Assembly (NCBI GenBank): GCA_913775725.1
Contig: CAJYNG010000008.1
Span: forward strand, 1-64,000
Reading direction: 5' to 3'
Origin: an uncultured Stenotrophomonas sp.
GTDB taxonomy: Bacteria; Pseudomonadota; Gammaproteobacteria; Xanthomonadales; Xanthomonadaceae
Length of the DNA: 64,000 nucleotides
Shown here: piece by piece, positions 7,901-16,210 of the stretch
Layout: each line of letters begins with the position of its first letter
How positions within the stretch are numbered: the stretch's first letter is position 1
The notes under the pieces: model-generated
What the model saw: the letters and a program-made list of their open reading frames with translations, nothing else
What the model was told of the DNA's origin: nothing
Database searches by the model: none
Translations under genes and position numbers: made by a program

Positions 7901-8950
7901 ATGAACGATCAGAACCAAGAAAATCCGGGTTTCTCCTATGAGAACCCAGTGAAAAAAAATATTTATCAGGGCCGCCGTTTATCTGTCGCTCCGATGATGG
8001 ACTGGACGGACCGCCACTGCCGCGTGTTCCACCGCCAGATCACCCGCCACACCTGGATGTACACCGAGATGGTCACGACCGGGGCGCTGGTCTATGGCGA
8101 CGTCGAGCGCCACCTGCGCTACGACGACGTCGAGCACCCGGTCGCCCTGCAGCTGGGCGGCAGCGAGCCGGCCGACTTGGCCAAGAGCGCGAAACTGGGC
8201 GAGCAGTGGGGCTACGACGAGATCAACCTGAACTGCGGCTGCCCGTCCGAGCGCGTGCAGAAGGGCGCGTTCGGCGCCTGCCTGATGAACGAGCCGCAAC
8301 TGGTGGCCGATTGCGTGAAGGCGATGCGCGACGCCGTCTCGATCGACGTCACCGTCAAGCACCGCATCGGCATCGACTACAACGAGGACTACGGTTTCGT
8401 GCGCGACTTCATCGGCACGATCGCCGATGCCGGCTGTCGTACCTTCATCGTCCACGCCCGCAACGCCGTGCTGAAGGGACTTTCGCCGAAGGAAAACCGA
8501 GAGATTCCGCCGCTGCGCTACCACGTGGCCTACGAACTCAAGCGCGAGTTCCCGGATCTGGAGATCATCATCAACGGCGGCATCAAGACCAGCGACGAGA
8601 TCGCGCGTCACCTGCAGCACGTCGACGGCGTCATGATCGGGCGCGAGGCCTACCACAACCCTTGGCTGATGGCCGACTGGGATGCGCGCTTCTATGGCGA
8701 CGATAATAGTGGACCTGCTTCGCGCGAACAGGTGCTGGAAGCCATGATTCCCTACATCCAGGATCAACTGGAACGATACGGGCTGCTGGGCCTGCGCCTG
8801 AACAGCATCACGCGCCACATGCTGGGCCTGATGGCCGGGCTGCCGGGCGCGCGCGCTTTCCGCCAGCTGCTGTCGGATTCGCGCCGTCTTGCGGAAGGCA
8901 ATCCGGAACTGCTGCTGGAAGCGGCCGCACGGATGCGAAAAGCAGCGTAA
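7901..8950 (+). CDS. dusA: tRNA-dihydrouridine(20/20a) synthase DusA
   Basis: 349 residues. FMN-dependent reduction of U20/U20a in tRNA. The TIM-barrel signature 'RRLSVAPMMDWTDRHCRVFHR' starts at residue 25; 'YDEINLNCGCPSERVQKGAFGACLM' contains the catalytic Cys114; 'VKHRIGID', 'IVHARNAVLKGLSPKENREIPPLRY' and 'INGGIK' complete the barrel. Motif variants (MVTTGALVYGD, VKHRIGID) are of the Burkholderiales type and not the xanthomonad type. The first 24 residues (MNDQNQENPGFSYENPVKKN...) are AT-rich and precede the conserved start; they may have been supplied by an inserted element, as is known for dusA insertions. Confidence 0.95.
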   Translation: MNDQNQENPGFSYENPVKKNIYQGRRLSVAPMMDWTDRHCRVFHRQITRHTWMYTEMVTTGALVYGDVERHLRYDDVEHPVALQLGGSEPADLAKSAKLGEQWGYDEINLNCGCPSERVQKGAFGACLMNEPQLVADCVKAMRDAVSIDVTVKHRIGIDYNEDYGFVRDFIGTIADAGCRTFIVHARNAVLKGLSPKENREIPPLRYHVAYELKREFPDLEIIINGGIKTSDEIARHLQHVDGVMIGREAYHNPWLMADWDARFYGDDNSGPASREQVLEAMIPYIQDQLERYGLLGLRLNSITRHMLGLMAGLPGARAFRQLLSDSRRLAEGNPELLLEAAARMRKAA

Positions 8951-9294
8951 GAGCTTAACTTTTTGTTACGGCGGCGCCATGCAGGGCCGTCGACTCTGTC
9001 CAAAATCCGCCACAACCGATGTTGTCTAGACAGCTAGTCAACTTCATTTTCCTTGCTCAACAGCAAGAATAGACCCATAATTTGGGCTCTTATCCCCGTA
9101 TGACCCTTGATATTGTTGTAGTAGTGAAACAGTGTTGAGCTGAATCATGTTTACTGACTGCAATTGGGCGGTTTTGATTTATCCTGACGGAAACTCACCA
9201 AAATTCACGGAGAGGTTGAACTTTTGGTAATAAAGCGACGCGCGGCGCAGAAGGTTCCGGGCGGATTCAATCATCTAGAAACTGGGAAGACGTA
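8951..9294. other. Gene-free leader before the chemoreceptor
   Basis: 344 bp with AT-rich blocks. A weak hairpin (CCCA-TAATT-TGGG near 9073-9086) and a palindrome TGTCTAGACA near 9023 are seen. The receptor start has a weak GGAAG 6 bp upstream. No tRNA, no convincing sigma-28 promoter. Confidence 0.4.
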
Positions 9295-10902
9295 ATGAAT
9301 TTATCCAATATGAAAGTCGGCATGCGTTTGGGCCTGGGCTTTGCGCTCGTGCTCGTGCTGATGGTCATCCTTACCGTGGTCGGCGTGGTCCGCATGGCAC
9401 AGATCCAGAATCGCCTGGATCACGTGGTCAGCGTGAACAACGTCGTCACCCGCCTGGTCGTCGACATGCGCAACAACGTGAGCGAGCGTGTCACTTCCCT
9501 GCGCACCCTGACCCTGATGACGGACCCGGCCGACATGGAGCCGGAACTCAACAAGTTCAAGGAACAGACCGGCAAGTACGACGCCCTGCAGCAGAAGCTG
9601 GCCGACAAGTTCTCGGTCGAAGCATCGAACGAAGAGAAGGCCTTGCTGGCTCAGATCAAGGATGCGGAAGGCGTCGCCATGCCGGCCATCGCCAAGGCAT
9701 CGGCACTGTATCTGGCCAACAATGCGATGGACGCGACCCGCGTGATGGTCAAGGAAATCCGTCCGGCCCAGAAGAAGTGGCTGGATGCGCTGGACCAGCT
9801 CGGCGCACTGGAAGACAAGCAGAACAACCAGACCCAGGCCGACGCCGAAGCGCAATTCGCCAGCGCCCGTAATTTCATGCTGATCCTGCTGGTCCTGGCT
9901 GTCGGCATGGGCGTGGCAGCCGCTACCGTGATCACCCGCGGCCTGCTGAAGCAGCTGGGCGGCGAGCCGGGCTACACCTCGAAGATCGCCACCAGCATCG
10001 CCGAAGGCGACCTGTCGATCGCCATCGACACCAAGTCGTCGGACCGCGGCAGCCTGCTGAGCGAAATGAAACAGATGCGCAACAGCTTGGTCGACATCGT
10101 CAGCCAGGTCCGTCGCGGCACCCAGACCATCACCACCGCCTCGCGTGAAATCGCCGCCGGCAACATCGACCTGTCCTCGCGTACCGAACTGCAGGCCAGC
10201 TCGCTGGAGAAGACCGCTTCGGCCATGGAAGAGCTGACCTCGACCGTGAAGCAGAACGCCGACAACGCCCGTGAAGCCAACCAGCTGGCCGCCACCGCAT
10301 CGGATGTGGCGCGCAAGGGCGGTGAAGTGGTGTCGCAAGTGGTCGGCACGATGGGCGAGATCAACAGCTCCGCCAGCAAGATCGCCGACATCATCGGCGT
10401 GATCGATGGCATCGCCTTCCAGACCAATATCCTGGCGCTGAATGCAGCGGTGGAGGCCGCACGTGCCGGTGAGCACGGCCGTGGCTTCGCCGTGGTCGCC
10501 ACCGAAATCCGCGAGCTGTCGCAGCGTTCGGCCAGCGCCGCCAAGGAGATCAAGCACCTGATCGACGAGTCGGTTGCCAATGTGGGGGCCGGCACCGCCC
10601 AGGTCGAGAGCGCGGGCCGCACCATGGATGAAATCGTGACCAACGTCCGCCGGGTGAGCGACCTGATGACCGAGATCAGTACCGCCTCGCAGCAGCAGAG
10701 TGATGACATCCAGCAGATGAACCATGCGGTCGATCTGATCGACCAGGGCACCCAGCAGAACGCGGCGCTGGTCGAGGAGGCCTCGGCGGCGGCACGCAGC
10801 ATGGAGGAACAGTCGGCGCAACTGCTGCAGACCGTGGCGAGCTTCCGTGTGCAGGGCGGGGGCGGCCATCCGCATGGGGTGGCCACGTTGCACGCGGTCT
10901 AG
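9295..10902 (+). CDS. Methyl-accepting chemotaxis protein (possible chimera)
   Basis: 535 residues. TM1 about 10-32, periplasmic four-helix bundle about 33-190, TM2 about 193-213, HAMP-like '[25 protein letters not shown]' to about 270, then the methylation and signalling helices. The hairpin tip '[20 protein letters not shown]' is at about 373-392. No C-terminal CheR pentapeptide. The front half is of the kind common in Massilia-like betaproteobacteria; the following gene is Stenotrophomonas. The conserved tip (about nt 10380-10560) is therefore where two genomes may have been joined. The stop overlaps the convergent cyclase stop by 4 bp (CTAG). Confidence 0.88.
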   Translation: MNLSNMKVGMRLGLGFALVLVLMVILTVVGVVRMAQIQNRLDHVVSVNNVVTRLVVDMRNNVSERVTSLRTLTLMTDPADMEPELNKFKEQTGKYDALQQKLADKFSVEASNEEKALLAQIKDAEGVAMPAIAKASALYLANNAMDATRVMVKEIRPAQKKWLDALDQLGALEDKQNNQTQADAEAQFASARNFMLILLVLAVGMGVAAATVITRGLLKQLGGEPGYTSKIATSIAEGDLSIAIDTKSSDRGSLLSEMKQMRNSLVDIVSQVRRGTQTITTASREIAAGNIDLSSRTELQASSLEKTASAMEELTSTVKQNADNAREANQLAATASDVARKGGEVVSQVVGTMGEINSSASKIADIIGVIDGIAFQTNILALNAAVEAARAGEHGRGFAVVATEIRELSQRSASAAKEIKHLIDESVANVGAGTAQVESAGRTMDEIVTNVRRVSDLMTEISTASQQQSDDIQQMNHAVDLIDQGTQQNAALVEEASAAARSMEEQSAQLLQTVASFRVQGGGGHPHGVATLHAV

Positions 10903-12338
10903 GCGCGGCGTCCGGCGGTCGCTTCCCCGGCCGCCTTGGCCGGGGCAAGCTGCACGCAGTTGCGGCCGGCGTGCTTGGCCCGGTACAGGGCCTGGTCGGC
11001 GCGGTCGACCAGATCATCCGGCTCGCGCTCGTCGCTGGCGGACTGCCAGGCGACGCCGACGCTGATGGTCACATGGCCGTCCGGGGCGGGCAACGCCGCG
11101 TATTCGACAGCAGCACGCAATCGCTCGCCCAGATCCAGCGCGTGCGAGGTATCGGATGAGGGCAGGGCGGCGATGAACTCCTCGCCACCGTAGCGGGCCA
11201 GCAGGTCATCACCGCGCTGCAGGCAGCCGTCGAGGATCGCGGCAACGGCGCGCAGGCGGCGGTCGCCCTCAGGGTGACCGTAGGTGTCATTGAGCCGCTT
11301 GAAGTGATCGATGTCGATCATCAGCACGGCCAGGCCCAGGCCCTGGCGGCGGGCGCGGCGGTGGGCCGCGCCAAGCGATTCATCGAAGCTGCGCCGGTTG
11401 CCCAGTCCGGTCAGCGGATCGCGCCGGGCCAGCGTTTCCAGCTCATCGCGCTGGCGCTGGATCTCGGCCTGGCTCAGCACGCTGCGCAGCGCATAGCCGA
11501 GCAGGGCGCCGATGAAGCCGATCGTGGCCAGGGTGGGCTGCAGGCGTGCGACCAGCAGCGCCACCATCATCAGCAGCAACGGCAGCATCAGCGGCACACC
11601 GGCATCGACGATGCGGCGCAGGTTGGGCGATACCTGTGCTGCGGGGCGGCGGCGGTTGCTGCTGGCCATGACGGCCAGCAGCACGAACAGTCCGCTGATC
11701 AGCAGGTCGCCCCAGTTGCCGTCGGGTACCTGCGGCTGGTAGGTGTTGATGTAGAAGGCCAGCAGGAAGTAGCCCAGCGCGTAGATCGTCAGCGTCCGGA
11801 AAAAATCTCGGCGGTCCGGGTTGTCCTCGGCCAGGAAGCGGATCAGTGCGAAGCAGAACACCAGGCTGTTCTGCACGCTGCTCATGGTGTTCAGGCATTG
11901 CGTCCACAAGGCAGCGTTCAGCGGTGCCATCGCCCGCGTATGCCCGTAGTACAACAGCCACAGCAGCGCGATGATCGCCAGGTCCACCGCACGGATGCAG
12001 CGGTTCCCGCCGCCCGGGCTGGCGGCCACGTAGGTCAGTGGAATCCGGTAGAACACGTACAGGATCAAGGATGACGCAGTCATCTGCGCAGGGTCGAGGC
12101 CGGCCACGTTGCGGTACAGCAGGGCCAGCAATGCCAGCGAGAACAGGCCCACGGCAGCGCCCAGCGTCCGCCATTTGCAGGCTGCCTGGCTGTCACGTGC
12201 GCGCCGCACGCAGGCCAGTGCAGCCAGCAGCGGGGCGGTGATCAGCATCAGGTAGGAACCGACCGGGTCCTGGGGGCCGATCAAGGCAATGACGAGCGCG
12301 TGCGTGACCAGAAAAAACAGTGCAGCACGCAACGTCAT
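10899..12338 (-). CDS. Membrane diguanylate cyclase (GGDEF)
   Basis: I take ATG 12338 ([15 protein letters not shown]) as start, since 11 more upstream residues look non-coding. About 479 residues: seven to eight hydrophobic helices (1-310) form a membrane sensor of no named type, then a GGDEF domain about 325-460 with '[16 protein letters not shown]', '[22 protein letters not shown]' and the active GGEEF at '[14 protein letters not shown]'. It should make cyclic di-GMP from two GTP. An inhibitory RxxD site five residues before GGEEF is not present. First gene clearly of Stenotrophomonas type in the window. Confidence 0.9.
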   Translation of the reverse strand: MTLRAALFFLVTHALVIALIGPQDPVGSYLMLITAPLLAALACVRRARDSQAACKWRTLGAAVGLFSLALLALLYRNVAGLDPAQMTASSLILYVFYRIPLTYVAASPGGGNRCIRAVDLAIIALLWLLYYGHTRAMAPLNAALWTQCLNTMSSVQNSLVFCFALIRFLAEDNPDRRDFFRTLTIYALGYFLLAFYINTYQPQVPDGNWGDLLISGLFVLLAVMASSNRRRPAAQVSPNLRRIVDAGVPLMLPLLLMMVALLVARLQPTLATIGFIGALLGYALRSVLSQAEIQRQRDELETLARRDPLTGLGNRRSFDESLGAAHRRARRQGLGLAVLMIDIDHFKRLNDTYGHPEGDRRLRAVAAILDGCLQRGDDLLARYGGEEFIAALPSSDTSHALDLGERLRAAVEYAALPAPDGHVTISVGVAWQSASDEREPDDLVDRADQALYRAKHAGRNCVQLAPAKAAGEATAGRRA

Positions 12339-12452
12339 GCATTCCCCCGCCCCCGGATCCGGCGGGATCACGATAGGCAGATGTACGTGAGGCTGGCAAG
12401 AAAAGTGTGCGCCGCGTCTAGTGACAACCTTGTCAGAAGTCGCAGTTGTATT

Positions 12453-13016
12453 TCAGAGGGGTGACGCAGCGGCGCCTTCAAGGTGGGCGTACATCCAGAA
12501 ATTCCGGGGGTGGCCCCGCACCTTGCGATAGGCGTGCAGCAGTCCTTCGCGCTGCATGTCGAGGCGTTCCAGCACGGCGATCGAGCGGGCGTTGCTGTCC
12601 AGAACGGTCGCCTGGATGCGCGTCAGGGACCGTGCCGCATGACCCCAGTCGAGCACCGCGCGTGCCGCCTGCGTGGCCAGCCCCTGTCCCTGCCAGTGCG
12701 GGTCGAGGTCATAGGCGAGCTCGCCGCGGCCATGCAGGAGGTCGATGCCGTTCAGGCCGAAGGTGCCGATCAGCCGGTCGCCGGCATCCACCAGTGCCCA
12801 GCGCTGGTCGGGGGACGTGGGCAGGTAACCGGCGATCAGCTGGCGCAATGCGGCGTCCGAGACCTCGTTCCAGCTGGTGTGTTCGATCACGCCCGGTAGA
12901 GACAGGTAGCGGGACCACGCGGCCGCATCATCCGCCCGCAGGGCGCGCAGGCGTGCGGGCAGGGTGTCTGGAAGTGACGGCAGAAGTGACGCAGGCATGC
13001 CGGGCAGTGTGGGCAT
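12453..13016 (-). CDS. GNAT acetyltransferase, RimJ/RimL type
   Basis: 187 residues. The acetyl-CoA loop reads 'WQGQGLATQAARAVLDWGHAARSLTRIQATVLDSNARSIAVLERLDMQREG', which is the standard motif A/B of the RimJ/RimL group that acetylates protein N-termini or small amines. The C-terminal 'YRKVRGHPRNFWMYAHL' also fits. The start could be Met7. Single gene, with the tRNA-Leu gene upstream on the same strand. Substrate unknown. Confidence 0.85.
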   Translation of the reverse strand: MPTLPGMPASLLPSLPDTLPARLRALRADDAAAWSRYLSLPGVIEHTSWNEVSDAALRQLIAGYLPTSPDQRWALVDAGDRLIGTFGLNGIDLLHGRGELAYDLDPHWQGQGLATQAARAVLDWGHAARSLTRIQATVLDSNARSIAVLERLDMQREGLLHAYRKVRGHPRNFWMYAHLEGAAASPL

Positions 13017-13034
13017 CCTGAGCCTGGAAAAGCA

Positions 13035-13061
13035 AAAGGCCAGGTCGAGGACCTGGCCTTT
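13035..13061 (-). terminator. Rho-independent terminator of tRNA-Leu
   Basis: A perfect 12-bp stem (AAAGGCCAGGTC 13035-13046, GACCTGGCCTTT 13050-13061) with a GAG loop; on the minus strand it is followed by TGCTTTTCC. It lies 8 bp behind the tRNA. Confidence 0.85.
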
Positions 13062-13068
13062 GATGCTG

Positions 13069-13154
13069 TGGTGCCGGTGAAAGGACTCGAACCTTCATGG
13101 GGTTACCCCCGGCTGATTTTGAGTCAGCTGCGTATACCATTCCGCCACACCGGC
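13069..13154 (-). tRNA. tRNA-Leu (CAA)
   Basis: 86 nt including encoded CCA. Acceptor GCCGGTG pairs with CACCGGC; anticodon stem GCTGA/TCAGC with loop CTCAAAA gives anticodon CAA; a long variable arm (CGGGGGTAACCCCAT) is present as in class II tRNAs; T-arm contains GGTTCGAGTCC. Reads UUG. Confidence 0.95.
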
Positions 13155-13286
13155 AGGCAGCATGGAAGTGTAACCGAGGTCGGCAGGGCTTTCATAGAGG
13201 CAAGGCCAATCGGGGCGCTTCCTGTCGGCATCGGCTCTGTGATGGCTATACTGCGGCGGCTTGAATGCCTCCAGGAGCGGTAGCTG

Positions 13287-13667
13287 ATGACAGTGTTGCA
13301 GGACCTGAGGGTGCTGGTGGTCGAGAACGACGAGATGAGTGCCGCATTGCTGCAGATGCAGCTGGTGCATGCCGGCGCGACCGTGGTCGGGTTGGCGGCG
13401 AGCGTGGATGAGGCACTGCGCCTGTTGAAGGAAAGCTCTCCAGACGTGGCTCTGCTCGACTACCGCTTGGCCCGGAACGAGACCAGTGAGCCGGTGGCTG
13501 CCGCGTTGTCGGCACGCGGTGTGCCGTTCGTACTGGCAACCGGGATGCTGGCCGAGCAGTTGCCGGCGTCGATGCTGACCGGCGTGCTGCTGGTCAAGCC
13601 GTACCTGTCGGCGGATCTGTGCCAGGCGCTGGTGCGTGCCGTGGGTCGCTCCCGGGTCAAGGCCTGA
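13287..13667 (+). CDS. Single-domain response regulator (receiver only)
   Basis: 126 residues, one CheY-like receiver domain and nothing else. Acidic pocket END (13-15), phospho-acceptor Asp58 ('VALLDYRL'), Thr84 (LATG) and Lys104 ('LLVKPYL') are all present, so it can be phosphorylated. It has no output domain and no kinase gene next to it, and must act through a partner protein or as a phosphate shuttle. RBS is weak (GGAGCGG about 8-14 bp before ATG). Confidence 0.88.
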   Translation: MTVLQDLRVLVVENDEMSAALLQMQLVHAGATVVGLAASVDEALRLLKESSPDVALLDYRLARNETSEPVAAALSARGVPFVLATGMLAEQLPASMLTGVLLVKPYLSADLCQALVRAVGRSRVKA

Positions 13668-13677
13668 GACCTGCGTT

Positions 13678-14634
13678 TCAGCCTGCTTCCTCGTACACGT
13701 AGCGGATGTCCTCACGGTCGTCGAGGATCCGGTACTGCCGGGCCAGGTCATCCGGATCGGGATTGAGCCAGGCGTCCAGGTGCTCCCTGCGGATCGGCAC
13801 TACGCCGCGGTCGTGGCCCGCAGCGGCGACGTCGTGCGGAGGGGTGTCGGTGATCGTGGCGAATGACAGCAGGCGACCTTCCGGCCCTTCCCATTCCGCC
13901 CACAGGCAGGCCAGCAGCAGGTCGCGTTGTGGATCGGGGCGGAACTCCAGTACCACGTCATCCTCCTTCTCGCCGGCGTCGAGCGTGCGCCCGGCGATGG
14001 CATGTCGGGGTACGTGCTCGTAGAACGCCTGCACCACCACCACGCCATGACGCAGGCCGAACGCGCCGCGCCAATAGCCTTCCAGGCTGTCGCGCCGCGC
14101 GTTGTAGGTGCCCGGATAAAGCACGTCGTTGCGCGCAGGCTTGTCCGGCAGCCGGCACTGGTAGCGCATCGGCTTGATCACGCGCTTGCCGTTCTCGCTG
14201 ACCATCACCGGTGCGAAGGTGCCTGGGAAGATGCGGTTGTCGCGTGGCAGCAGCTGTACCCGGTGCAGATCTTCCAGGCGGGACTGCGCGCGCTCGATGC
14301 GATTGCCGGCCACGCGCAGGTCGTTGCGTGCCTTCTGGGTGGGGCGGGTCGCCAGGGTGGCGTTGGCGATATCGCGTCGTTCGCGCTGGCGCGCCAGCTC
14401 CGCCTCGAGATCCTGGCGTTCCTGCGTATGCCATTGCTGGATCTTTGCAACGATGTCACGGCCCTGCCCGGTGCGCGCAGCGGCAAAGCCGTCGTCCATG
14501 GCCTTGGGCGTCTTCGGGCGCTTCTTGCCGGGATCGTGTGCGTACAGCTCCGCGAATTCTTCCAACGACAGGATGGCGCCGAACTCGCGGACCAGCTTGG
14601 CGTAGTCGGCGCGGATCAGGGCGGAATAGCACAT
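13678..14634 (-). CDS. SRAP/HMCES-YedK family abasic-site DNA-protein crosslinking protein
   Basis: 318 residues, against about 220 for YedK. Cys2 after Met removal is the crosslinking residue (MCYS). The other site residues are Asn178 ('GTYNARRDSLEGYW'), Glu206 ('QAFYEHVPRH') and His274 ('GHDRGVVPI'). The family shields abasic sites in single-stranded DNA by a thiazolidine link. Residues about 55-125 form a charged, helical insertion ('QERQDLEAELARQRERRDI...') that the short family members lack; it may be a coiled coil. It converges on the response regulator gene (10 bp between the stops). Confidence 0.88.
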   Translation of the reverse strand: MCYSALIRADYAKLVREFGAILSLEEFAELYAHDPGKKRPKTPKAMDDGFAAARTGQGRDIVAKIQQWHTQERQDLEAELARQRERRDIANATLATRPTQKARNDLRVAGNRIERAQSRLEDLHRVQLLPRDNRIFPGTFAPVMVSENGKRVIKPMRYQCRLPDKPARNDVLYPGTYNARRDSLEGYWRGAFGLRHGVVVVQAFYEHVPRHAIAGRTLDAGEKEDDVVLEFRPDPQRDLLLACLWAEWEGPEGRLLSFATITDTPPHDVAAAGHDRGVVPIRREHLDAWLNPDPDDLARQYRILDDREDIRYVYEEAG

Positions 14635-14711
14635 GGATGTTCTGCCGGCATGGGTCGCAGCGGCTGCGACGTGGATGCGGCAGGATAGCCCGACCTACAG
14701 GGAGATACCGC

Positions 14712-15128
14712 ATGAACAATTCCGCCGCCTGCCAATTCCGCGAGGGCGTGCCCACGGTCGAGGACTACTGCCAGCTGCGTGTACTGGCGGGCCTCAGCGC
14801 CAAGAGCCAGGAGGCGGCAACGCGTGCACTGCCCAACACGCTGTTTGGTGTCTGTGCGTACCAGGGCAGCGAGCTGGTGGCGATGGGGCGCATCGTGGGT
14901 GATGGCGGTTGCCACCTGCAGGTCTGCGATATCGCCGTGCTGCCACGGCTGCAGGGACAGGGGCTGGGCAAGGAGGTGATGCGCCGCCTGGATGGCTGGA
15001 TGCAGGCGAACCTGCCGCCGTCGGCATACGTCAGCCTGCTCGCCGATGGTGAAGCGCATCGGTTGTACGCGCAGTTTGGTTTCGCGCCCACCGCGCCGGC
15101 ATCGATCGGAATGTATCGCCGGTTCTGA
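14712..15128 (+). CDS. GNAT acetyltransferase
   Basis: 138 residues from ATG 14712 (MNNSAACQFREGVPTVEDYC), preceded by GGGAG. The acetyl-CoA binding loop is 'VLPRLQGQGLGKEVMRRLDGW'; 'DGEAHRLYAQFGFAPT' is the usual C-terminal strand-helix. Typical of small GNATs in this genus. It faces away from the SRAP gene (77 bp between starts). Substrate unknown. Confidence 0.85.
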   Translation: MNNSAACQFREGVPTVEDYCQLRVLAGLSAKSQEAATRALPNTLFGVCAYQGSELVAMGRIVGDGGCHLQVCDIAVLPRLQGQGLGKEVMRRLDGWMQANLPPSAYVSLLADGEAHRLYAQFGFAPTAPASIGMYRRF

Positions 15129-15148
15129 GGTGTGGTCGAGGTGGGGCC

Positions 15149-15207
15149 ATCCATGCATGGCGCGGATCTACTGCCAGGAGCCCGGTAGATCCATGCCATG
15201 CATGGAT
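15149..15207. repeat. Stenotrophomonas palindromic repeat (ATCCATGC type)
   Basis: ATCCATGCATGGCGCGGATC... (15149-15171) is mirrored by GTAGATCCATGCC... (15185-15207), a long imperfect hairpin between the GNAT gene and the tRNA cluster. Confidence 0.7.
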
Positions 15208-15240
15208 AGGACGGTTTGACGGCAGATCGCAGGCAAAGAA

Positions 15241-15264
15241 AAACCCCGGCCGAAGCCGGGGTTT
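15241..15264 (-). terminator. Terminator of the Ala/Glu tRNA cluster
   Basis: AAACCCCGGC (15241-15250), loop CGAA, GCCGGGGTTT (15255-15264), followed on the minus strand by TTCTTTGCC. It lies 8 bp behind the last tRNA-Glu. Confidence 0.85.
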
Positions 15265-15272
15265 CAAATAAT

Positions 15273-15348
15273 TGGCGTCCCCACGGGGATTCGAACCCCG
15301 GTCGCCACCGTGAAAGGGTGATGTCCTAGGCCTCTAGACGATGGGGAC
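15273..15348 (-). tRNA. tRNA-Glu (TTC), copy 3 in transcript order
   Basis: 76 nt with encoded CCA. Acceptor GTCCCCA/TGGGGAC, anticodon loop CTTTCAC giving TTC, T-loop GGTTCGAATCC. Identical to the other two Glu copies. Confidence 0.96.
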
Positions 15349-15395
15349 GCACGAAAACTTCAAGTTGTAGATGCTTCGACGGCCTAATGTCGAAG

Positions 15396-15471
15396 TGGTG
15401 GAGCCAAGCGGGATCGAACCGCTGACCTCCTGCATGCCATGCAGGCGCTCTCCCAGCTGAGCTATGGCCCC
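15396..15471 (-). tRNA. tRNA-Ala (GGC), copy 3 in transcript order
   Basis: 76 nt with encoded CCA. GGGGCCA acceptor, D-arm AGCTCAGCTGGGAGAGC, anticodon loop ATGGCAT giving GGC, T-loop GGTTCGATCC. The 47-nt spacer to tRNA-Glu contains a small hairpin (CTTCGAC/GTCGAAG). Confidence 0.96.
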
Positions 15472-15516
15472 ATGAAACTCCGGATGATCTGCCGGGAGCA
15501 GAGTCCGTTCTGAAAC

Positions 15517-15592
15517 TGGCGTCCCCACGGGGATTCGAACCCCGGTCGCCACCGTGAAAGGGTGATGTCCTAGGCCTCTAGACGATGGGGAC
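15517..15592 (-). tRNA. tRNA-Glu (TTC), copy 2
   Basis: Same 76-nt sequence as the copy at 15273-15348. The spacer following it (45 nt) leads to the third Ala gene with no terminator, so copies 2 and 3 share a transcript. Confidence 0.96.
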
Positions 15593-15641
15593 GCACGAAA
15601 AACTTCAAGTTGTAGAACCTTCGACGGCCTAATGTCGAAAG

Positions 15642-15717
15642 TGGTGGAGCCAAGCGGGATCGAACCGCTGACCTCCTGCATGCCATGCAGGCGCTCTCCC
15701 AGCTGAGCTATGGCCCC
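15642..15717 (-). tRNA. tRNA-Ala (GGC), copy 2
   Basis: Same 76-nt sequence as the other Ala genes; the Ala-Glu spacer repeats almost base for base with that of copy 3, including the TTCGAC/GTCGAA hairpin. Confidence 0.96.
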
Positions 15718-15862
15718 GTGTTACCGAGCCGCCTATCATACCTGCGTGTTCACGTTTGTGGAAGTCTTTTTTGAACTTTTTTCGTTCCGGTTCAACCGCA
15801 ACCACGAGGGCAGGGGAACCGCAACGCCACAAGCTGAATGCCGGTAGGCGGTGAACAAAAAA

Positions 15863-15883
15863 GACCCGGTTATCGGCCGGGTC
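15863..15883 (-). terminator. Terminator after the first Ala/Glu pair
   Basis: GACCCGG (15863-15869) pairs with CCGGGTC (15877-15883); on the minus strand a TTTTTTG run follows. It separates the first tRNA pair from the other two. Confidence 0.8.
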
Positions 15884-15901
15884 CTCGTTGTTCGTGATGA
15901 G

Positions 15902-15977
15902 TGGCGTCCCCACGGGGATTCGAACCCCGGTCGCCACCGTGAAAGGGTGATGTCCTAGGCCTCTAGACGATGGGGAC
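15902..15977 (-). tRNA. tRNA-Glu (TTC), copy 1
   Basis: Identical to the other two Glu copies, with CCA encoded. It forms the first pair with the Ala gene at 16032-16107. Confidence 0.96.
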
Positions 15978-16031
15978 GCAATTCTCATCAATGTTCTTTA
16001 GCGACCTTTCGACGGCCTAATGCCGAAAGAT

Positions 16032-16107
16032 TGGTGGAGCCAAGCGGGATCGAACCGCTGACCTCCTGCATGCCATGCAGGCGCTCTCCCAGCTGAGCTA
16101 TGGCCCC
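16032..16107 (-). tRNA. tRNA-Ala (GGC), copy 1
   Basis: Identical to the other Ala copies; first gene of the tRNA cluster in the direction of transcription. Its spacer to Glu carries the same TTTCGAC/GTCGAAA-like hairpin in slightly changed form (TTTCGACGGCC...GCCGAAAG). Confidence 0.96.
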
Positions 16108-16210
16108 ACGTCGCTGAGGAGCGAAATAATAGCCTTGCCCCAGGGGGTTGGCAAGCATTTGTTGCACTTTTCTTCACGTGCGCCGCAACGCCGATATCAG
16201 TCGCCCATGC

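Noticed and set aside
15273-16107. Repeated 76-bp blocks as a repeat array or CRISPR
   Set aside because: They fold as tRNA-Ala and tRNA-Glu with encoded CCA.
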